The notes under the pieces: generated by a model
Databases searched by the model: none
Told to the model about the DNA's origin: nothing
The model's input: only the letters and a program-made list of their open reading frames with translations
Shown here: in pieces, positions 15,651 through 20,132 of the stretch
Position numbering within the stretch: the first letter of the stretch is position 1
How the letters are laid out: every line of letters starts with the position of its first letter
Source of the DNA: an uncultured Bacilli bacterium
Lineage (GTDB): Bacteria; Bacillota_I; Bacilli_A; RFN20; CAG-288
Length of the DNA: 20,132 bases
Reading direction: 5' to 3'
Assembly: GCA_934700375.1 (NCBI GenBank)
Contig: CAKUXT010000008.1
Span: forward strand, 1-20,132
Translations under genes and position numbers: made by a program

Positions 15651-16265
15651 ATGAACTATTTGCAATATTTGGAAAAAGAGATCCATTCTGTGATTATGGC
15701 TACTGTAGATGATAGCGGCCTTCCTGTTACCTGTGCGATTGATATCATGGATAGTGATGAAAATGGATTGTATTTTCTGACTGCAAAAGGAAAAGGATTA
15801 TATACCCGCTTAAAGAAAAACGGATATGTTGCACTGACGGGAATGAAAGGTGAGGATACTTTGTCTTGCGTTGCAATATCGCTGAGAGGAAAAGCGAAAG
15901 AGCTTGGAAGCACATCACTTTTTCGGCTGTTTGAAAAGAATCCGTATATGCGAAAGATTTATCCGACACTGGAATCTCAGAAGGCACTGACAGTATTCCA
16001 GATTTATGAAGGAAGCGGTGAATGGTTTGATCTTTCCAAACAGCCGATTGAGCGAGATTCTTTCACAATCGGAAATAGACAGATAGTGACACTGGGATAT
16101 GAAATCACGGATAAATGTATTGGCTGTCAGATCTGTAAGACTGTATGTCCGCAGGATTGCATTGATTTCTCGACAGTGCCTGCTGTAATAAGACAGAAAA
16201 ACTGCTTGCATTGCGGAAACTGTTTTACAGTCTGTCCCAAGAAAGCGATAAAACGGAGAGTATAG
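15651..16265 (+). CDS. FMN split-barrel (PNPOx-like) protein fused to a 2x[4Fe-4S] ferredoxin domain
   Basis: 204 aa. Residues 1-135 resemble the pyridoxamine-5'-phosphate-oxidase-like flavin-binding split barrel (MATVDDSGLPVTCAIDIM, GLYFLTAKGKGLYTRLKKNG). Residues 150-200 hold two four-Cys clusters, C156-x2-C159-x2-C162-x3-C166 and C185-x2-C188-x2-C191-x3-C195, each followed as usual by a Pro, typical of bacterial 2[4Fe-4S] ferredoxins. The fusion suggests a small flavin-to-iron-sulfur electron-transfer protein. No clear Shine-Dalgarno sequence precedes ATG 15651, which follows the terminator closely. The next gene starts 4 nt after the stop, so it is co-transcribed with the macrodomain gene. 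Its redox partner is not visible. Confidence 0.9.
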   Translation: MNYLQYLEKEIHSVIMATVDDSGLPVTCAIDIMDSDENGLYFLTAKGKGLYTRLKKNGYVALTGMKGEDTLSCVAISLRGKAKELGSTSLFRLFEKNPYMRKIYPTLESQKALTVFQIYEGSGEWFDLSKQPIERDSFTIGNRQIVTLGYEITDKCIGCQICKTVCPQDCIDFSTVPAVIRQKNCLHCGNCFTVCPKKAIKRRV

Positions 16266-16269
16266 AAAG

Positions 16270-17052
16270 ATGACACAAGCTGAAAGAAGAATGTATTTGA
16301 TAGCTGCACTCCTTCATGAGCAACCACAGTATTCTGCAATCGAAATTCCGTATGATGAACAAAAGCAGAAAATACTGCTTCGCTCTCTTTTCAATATACG
16401 TATGCCTAAGCCAGTGAGCGATGAATTTCTGAAAGTGCAAAATGACTATTTGCAGGAAGAGATCAAACAGAAAGGAATTACTTCTCTTTCTGATTTAGAG
16501 CCGATTCAGAAAGAGATCTATCTTTGGCGTGGAGATATTACTACATTGCAATGCGATAGCATTGTCAATGCAGCAAATAGTCAGATGCTTGGCTGTTTTG
16601 TCCCAAGTCACAGCTGTATCGATAACGCTATTCATACCTATGCGGGTGTAGAGCTCCGCCTTGAATGCTCTAGATTGATGAAACAGCAAGGACATGAAGA
16701 AGGAACCGGAAGAGCAATGATTACAAAAGCATATAACCTGCCTTGTAGGTATGTGCTTCATACAGTCGGTCCTATTGTTCACTCTGATCTTACTGAAAAA
16801 GACAAGGAACTGCTTGCCTCCTGTTATCGTTCCTGTTTGGAACTGGCAGATAGAAACGGATTAAAAAGCATCGCATTCTGTTGTATCTCTACGGGAGAAT
16901 TCCACTTCCCGAATGATAAAGCAGCACAGATAGCTATCAAAACCGTAAAACAATATAAGGAACAGACACACAGCAGAATAGAGGTGATTTTCAATGTTTT
17001 CAAAGAAATCGATTACAACATTTACCGAGAGCTTCTCAAAGCAGATCGATAG
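16270..17052 (+). CDS. Zinc-dependent macrodomain protein-ADP-ribose hydrolase
   Basis: 260 aa. An N-terminal alpha-helical extension of about 80 residues is followed by a macrodomain: WRGDITTLQCDSIVNAANSQ, then GCFVPSHSCIDNAIH, GTGRAMITKAYNLPC, HTVGP and STGEFHFPNDKAA. The C109...H114-x-C116 set matches the zinc ligands of the SirTM-associated macrodomains, which remove ADP-ribose from proteins. GGAG/AGAAAG upstream supports ATG 16270. It overlaps the sirtuin gene by 59 bp in another frame, so the two are made together: the macrodomain as the eraser and the sirtuin as the writer. Which protein is modified here is not shown, because the usual GcvH-L target gene is not in the window. Confidence 0.93.
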   Translation: MTQAERRMYLIAALLHEQPQYSAIEIPYDEQKQKILLRSLFNIRMPKPVSDEFLKVQNDYLQEEIKQKGITSLSDLEPIQKEIYLWRGDITTLQCDSIVNAANSQMLGCFVPSHSCIDNAIHTYAGVELRLECSRLMKQQGHEEGTGRAMITKAYNLPCRYVLHTVGPIVHSDLTEKDKELLASCYRSCLELADRNGLKSIAFCCISTGEFHFPNDKAAQIAIKTVKQYKEQTHSRIEVIFNVFKEIDYNIYRELLKADR

Positions 17053-17881
17053 ACTGAAAGATGAAATAGAAAACGCTGACGCTATTATAATCGGCGCAGG
17101 CGCCGGATTATCGACAGCATCTGGCTTTTCCTATAGCGGTGAACGTTTTGAAAAGTATTTTTCTGATTTTCATAAGAAGTATGGAATTTCAGATATGTAT
17201 ACAGGTGGCTTCTATCCGTATGAGACACTTGAAGAATACTGGGCATGGTGGTCAAGACATATTTTGATCAACCGTTATGCAATAACGGTGGGTAAGCCTT
17301 ATTTGGATTTATTGAACATCGTAAAGGAGAAGGATTATTTTGTTTTGACTACAAATGTCGATCATCAGTTTCAGCTTGCCGGATTTGATAAGAAAAGGTT
17401 GTTCTATACACAGGGAGATTATGGTTTGTGGCAATGCTCTAAAGCCTGCCATAATAAAACCTATGATAATGAAGAATGCGTGCGCAAAATGGTATTGGAA
17501 CAAAAGGATATGAAGATTCCTACAAAGCTGATACCTAGATGCCCTGTCTGCGGTGCACCTATGACAATGAACTTGAGATGTGATGACTTCTTTGTTCAAG
17601 ATAAAGGGTGGTATGAAGCACAAGGGCGCTATGAGGATTTTATCAGACGACATAAAAATTCACGTGTTTTGTTTTTAGAACTCGGTGTAGGTGGAAATAC
17701 ACCTGGTATTATAAAATATCCGTTCTGGAAGATGACTTATCAGAATTCAAAAGCGATTTATGCCTGTATCAATCTTGGAGAAGCAATCTGTCCTGATGCT
17801 ATCACTGAACAATCCATCTGTATCGATGCCGATATTGCCTATGTGTTATCTGTTTTACAGCAGATGAGAAATAATGCGTAG
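16994..17881 (+). CDS. Class M sirtuin (SirTM) protein ADP-ribosyltransferase
   Basis: 295 aa. The NAD-binding Rossmann motif is GAGAGLSTASGF from G34. The sirtuin catalytic strand is LTTNVDHQF (N121, D123), and where deacetylating sirtuins have a catalytic HG this protein has Q140-GDYG, the SirTM-type replacement. Zinc Cys pairs are C148-x3-C152 and C183-x2-C186. Loss of the catalytic His is established for SirTMs that transfer ADP-ribose instead of deacetylating. The start at 16994 lies inside the macrodomain gene and has AGAGGTG about 9 nt upstream. No later ATG precedes the NAD motif. It is the last gene of the cluster. No gcvH-L or lplA2 is adjacent, unlike the staphylococcal and streptococcal operons. 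Confidence 0.93.
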   Translation: MFSKKSITTFTESFSKQIDRLKDEIENADAIIIGAGAGLSTASGFSYSGERFEKYFSDFHKKYGISDMYTGGFYPYETLEEYWAWWSRHILINRYAITVGKPYLDLLNIVKEKDYFVLTTNVDHQFQLAGFDKKRLFYTQGDYGLWQCSKACHNKTYDNEECVRKMVLEQKDMKIPTKLIPRCPVCGAPMTMNLRCDDFFVQDKGWYEAQGRYEDFIRRHKNSRVLFLELGVGGNTPGIIKYPFWKMTYQNSKAIYACINLGEAICPDAITEQSICIDADIAYVLSVLQQMRNNA

Positions 17882-18022
17882 TAATCTTCATTCTTAGAGA
17901 AGTGTTGATGAACGCTTTCTATTCGTACATTCTTCAATGATATAACAAATTGTTAGTTTATGGAATGATATTCTTAGTAAAGAAATTCGAAATATTTTTC
18001 ACATAATAAAATCGTATCAATC

Positions 18023-18049
18023 AAAAAGCCATGTTCTGCCTGGCTTTTT
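18023..18049 (+). terminator. Terminator downstream of SirTM
   Basis: AAAAAGCCA (18023-18031) and TGGCTTTTT (18041-18049) form a 9-bp stem with a T-tract. It lies 8 nt upstream of the group II intron 5' end. Class IIC introns characteristically insert just after such terminators. The stretch 17882-18022 between SirTM and this hairpin contains nothing I can assign. Confidence 0.85.
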
Positions 18050-18056
18050 GTATCAG

Positions 18057-18260
18057 GTGTGATGGGCATGTCACATATCTAAAGGGTGAAAGTCCCGAAT
18101 AGGAACGTCGTTATAACTATATAGCGAAGCTTAAGTCCAGTACCGTGAGGTCTTGGAGATTTGAAGAGATTCAAAGTCGAAAAAAGGTTTACTCCAAGAA
18201 GTCAGCAGAAGCCATAGTACTCGAAAGAGGAAGGGCCGAATGAACAAACCTTTGCAAAGT
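18057..18260 (+). ncRNA. Group II intron 5' part (class IIC-like), lacking the reverse transcriptase
   Basis: It begins GTGTG, the group II 5' boundary (GUGYG), followed by GGCAT and then AAAGGGTGAAAGTCCCGAA, the domain I start seen in many bacterial introns. At 18199-18240 comes GAAGTCAGCAGAAGCCATAG, a small CTC-GAAA-GAG hairpin and GGAAGGGCCGAA. This matches, from memory, the domain II/III region of class IIC introns such as that of Oceanobacillus iheyensis. Between them an outer stem CTTGGAG (18152-18158) / CTCCAAG (18192-18198) encloses TTTGAA/TTCAAA. The whole is about 200 nt, shorter than a normal domain I-III, so it is reduced or eroded. No intron-encoded reverse transcriptase follows. 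Domains V and VI are not in the window. The 3' limit given is approximate. Confidence 0.75.
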
Positions 18261-18339
18261 ACAAATGGGAGTGTCTATTTAATCCGTATTGAAAAATGGC
18301 TTTTATGAAATTAAGAGGCTTCAATTCACGTTTGATCCT

Positions 18340-18380
18340 TTGAAAAAAATATATACAAAATGTATAATTTATTACGGAGG
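18340..18380 (+). promoter_or_regulatory. Promoter and ribosome binding site of the AAA ATPase gene
   Basis: TTGAAA (18340-18345), 17-nt spacer, TATAAT (18363-18368), then GGAGG (18376-18380) 10 nt before ATG 18391. The promoter lies inside the upstream extension of the reading frame (18289-18390), which argues that the real start is 18391. The predicted leader is very short, about 16 nt. Confidence 0.75.
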
Positions 18381-18390
18381 CGTGATTTAT

Positions 18391-19794
18391 ATGGAAAACC
18401 AAAAAGCTTTGTATTATTTATTAAAGGCGGAGATTAGTGGAATTAAGAATATCGATTCGCCTATTCATTTAGACTTTTATCCTGATATTATTAAGGATAA
18501 GATTGATTTCAACCACAATAATGTCAAAGGTATTTATGGTTGCAATGGTGCTGGTAAGACAGCAATTATTACTGCCTTCTACATTTATCAGAGGGTGCTA
18601 AGTTCTGATAATTATTTGCTTCAGGAAAATGTCATTTATAATTTAAAAAATGAAATCAATTACAAAACGAAGAAATTCACTATTTCTTTAGTGTTTGGAT
18701 TGGGATTAGATGGTTCTTGTCTGCGAGTTGTGAAACATGAATTAACAATTAAATTGATTCATGATATCCCTACTATTTTCGAAGAAAAATTATTTGTTTT
18801 AAATTCTCTGAAGAAGAGTTTATCTGATCCGACAAATTACACTTTGTTGGCTGAAAACAGTCATGGGGAATTTATCCCTCATTTCGATATTGATGAAGAT
18901 GATAAAAAATTATTCGCTTTTTCTACCAGAGATTTGGCATCAAACTCTTTTGTGACATTGTTCATTCCTGCGTTTTGTGATGCACTGATTAAAAACAAAG
19001 CTAAACTCAAAATTATTAAAGATAATGACAACAATATTGCACCAATTGAGGGATGGCCGTTTGTTTTTATAAATACATATTTATTTGGATTCAATATTGA
19101 AGCATCTTTGTCAAATGAAGATATTCATGAAAAATCACTTGAAACAATGAAGTCTAAGGTTGAATATGAAATGAAAAAGATGGCGGAGTATTTACCTATC
19201 GATGAAACTAGTGTTTCGTTTGCTTTTACTCCATTTTCTGCAGATGAAATATTAAAAACAAACTATGATAAATATCTAGAAAAGGTAAATAAACTTGAGA
19301 AATTCATTAAGATTTTCAAACCAGAATTAAAAGAAATAAAAATTCATAGAAAGCAGAATAAAGAATATTATTTGTGTGAAAAGTCTTTTGTTTATGATGA
19401 ATACGAAGTTTCCTCTGAATTTGAATCAGCAGGTCTTAAAAAATTAATTTCTATTTTCAATTTGTTGGAAAGGGCTGCTTCTGGTGCCATTGTATTTATA
19501 GATGAGTTGGATCACTCTATTAATAGTGTCTATCTTAATGCGTTGATTGAATTCTTCCAAGAATATGGTGCTGGCCAATTGATTTTTACCACTCATAATT
19601 TAGAACCGATGAATGTTTTAAACAAGCATAAATACGCAATTGATATTCTTAATGGTGATCACGAGATTTATACATGGACATCTAATGGTAATTATTCTCC
19701 TTTAAATCAGTATAAATCTGGTATGACTCCAGGTTCCCCATTTAATATTTCAAGCGATGATTTTCTTACTTGTTTTTCATATGAGGAAAAATAG
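18391..19794 (+). CDS. AAA_15/AAA_21-type ATPase of an abortive-infection-like pair
   Basis: 467 aa from ATG 18391. The ATPase is of the SMC/OLD-like ABC superfamily: Walker A YGCNGAGKTA (G50-K56-T57), a coiled-coil/variable middle, an LSGG-like SAGLKKLISIFNLLE signature, Walker B IVFIDELDHS (D371-E372) and the switch IFTTHN (H402). This arrangement is shared by RloA, AbiL, PARIS AriA and OLD-type phage-defence ATPases. The stop is 2 nt before the ATG of a TOPRIM/RloB-like gene, so the two form an operon, as in those systems. The gene is AT-rich compared with the sugar and SirTM genes and sits right after a group II intron remnant, both signs of horizontal transfer. Family membership is clear. 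The defence role is inferred from the pairing. Confidence 0.88.
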   Translation: MENQKALYYLLKAEISGIKNIDSPIHLDFYPDIIKDKIDFNHNNVKGIYGCNGAGKTAIITAFYIYQRVLSSDNYLLQENVIYNLKNEINYKTKKFTISLVFGLGLDGSCLRVVKHELTIKLIHDIPTIFEEKLFVLNSLKKSLSDPTNYTLLAENSHGEFIPHFDIDEDDKKLFAFSTRDLASNSFVTLFIPAFCDALIKNKAKLKIIKDNDNNIAPIEGWPFVFINTYLFGFNIEASLSNEDIHEKSLETMKSKVEYEMKKMAEYLPIDETSVSFAFTPFSADEILKTNYDKYLEKVNKLEKFIKIFKPELKEIKIHRKQNKEYYLCEKSFVYDEYEVSSEFESAGLKKLISIFNLLERAASGAIVFIDELDHSINSVYLNALIEFFQEYGAGQLIFTTHNLEPMNVLNKHKYAIDILNGDHEIYTWTSNGNYSPLNQYKSGMTPGSPFNISSDDFLTCFSYEEK

Positions 19795-19796
19795 GT

Positions 19797-20093
19797 ATGT
19801 CAATTCAATTGATTATTGCTGTTGAGGCAAACAAAGAAAGCAAAAGTGATTATCGATACATTGATCCTTTTATTAAGAGATATTTCAAAATTGGCACTAA
19901 TAAAATCAGTTATGTTTATATGGGTTCAAAGATGAATTATTCAGATAAAGGGATTAATAAACAAATCGATTCTTTGATCAAAAGCTATAAAAAAACCGGC
20001 GAATCTCATGTAATATATTGCTTTGATACAGATGATTTTTCTGTTTCACCTAATCATCGAGACTTGTCAATAATTCTGTGTAAATCTTTGTAA
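19797..20093 (+). pseudogene. TOPRIM/RloB-like protein, 5' part; apparent frameshift near the window end
   Basis: The 98-aa frame starts at 19797, 2 nt after the ATPase stop (translation probably coupled). It begins with a TOPRIM-like hydrophobic strand ending in a conserved Glu (QLIIAVE, E10), followed by SDYRYIDPFIKRYF. It then has a second acidic motif IYCFDTDD (D77-x-D79). This is the E...DxD layout of TOPRIM/RloB/DUF4435-type nucleases that partner OLD-like ATPases. It stops at TAA 20091-20093, but the +1 frame is open from 20074 to the window end and reads NANDFIIVINPYR, a plausible continuation. Homologues are usually about 200 aa or more, so this is a frameshifted or truncated copy, or a sequencing error. 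I mark it as broken with moderate confidence. The gene is cut off by the window edge. Confidence 0.6.
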
Positions 20094-20132
20094 TGCAAAT
20101 GACTTCATCATTGTCATCAATCCGTATCGTCT

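Noticed and set aside
18289..18390. N-terminal extension of the AAA ATPase
   Set aside because: It contains the canonical promoter and lacks a ribosome binding site. ATG 18391 has GGAGG.
1..20132. tRNA, rRNA, CRISPR array, complete insertion sequence or integrase
   Set aside because: I looked on both strands and saw no spaced identical repeats, no tRNA-like T-loop/anticodon set and no transposase or integrase reading frame.

Overview
The window looks like a low-to-medium GC Gram-positive (Bacillota) chromosome, possibly a gut or oral Erysipelotrichia-type organism. Supporting signs are lipobox signal peptides (not outer-membrane machinery), strong AGGAGG-type ribosome binding sites, CcpA/LacI-type palindromic operators, an HxlR regulator, and a SirTM sirtuin/zinc macrodomain pair. 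The genus cannot be fixed from the sequence alone.

Layout. (1) 1-1128: a perfect loopless palindrome, a frameshifted KilA-N gene and a small XRE-type regulator, probably phage or mobile-element debris. (2) 1139-10529, minus strand: a tightly packed six-gene glycan-uptake operon read right to left. Its genes are a GH16 endoglycanase lipoprotein, two CUT1 ABC permeases, a 1033-aa Ig/beta-helix lipoprotein, a ROK regulator, and an MsmK/UgpC-type ATPase with an unusual C-terminal extension. It is closed by a terminator at 1139-1186. (3) 10644-12213, plus strand: the matching solute-binding lipoprotein, divergently transcribed from its own promoter. Both divergent promoters carry cre-like operators. 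(4) 12250-13915: an archaeal-type ATPase/nuclease gene (ATPase_2 plus DUF234) followed by a scar-like, internally deleted copy of the solute-binding-protein gene. (5) 14071-18049: an HxlR regulator diverging from a plus-strand cluster of a tandem SnoaL-like protein, an FMN split-barrel protein with two 4Fe-4S motifs, a zinc macrodomain ADP-ribosyl hydrolase and a SirTM ADP-ribosyltransferase. (6) 18057-20132: the 5' part of a group II intron, class IIC-like and inserted just after a terminator. A promoter, an OLD/AbiL/PARIS-like AAA ATPase and a TOPRIM/RloB-like partner, cut short by an apparent frameshift near the window edge, sit where the intron's domain IV would be.

How the genes may work together. 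Region 2-3 is a Gram-positive polysaccharide utilisation locus. The surface GH16 enzyme cuts a beta-glucan-like polymer, the binding lipoproteins capture the products, the CUT1 transporter imports them, and the ROK protein plus a carbon-catabolite regulator control expression. Region 5 is a reversible protein ADP-ribosylation module (SirTM writer, macrodomain eraser). It lacks the GcvH-L/LplA2 genes of the best-known operons and sits beside redox-type proteins under an HxlR regulator. Region 6 is most likely an antiphage abortive-infection pair.

The candidates I rate highest for a second look are the group II intron remnant abutting the ATPase/TOPRIM pair, the SirTM-macro cluster with non-canonical neighbours, and the leaderless, operator-overlapped start of the GH16 operon.
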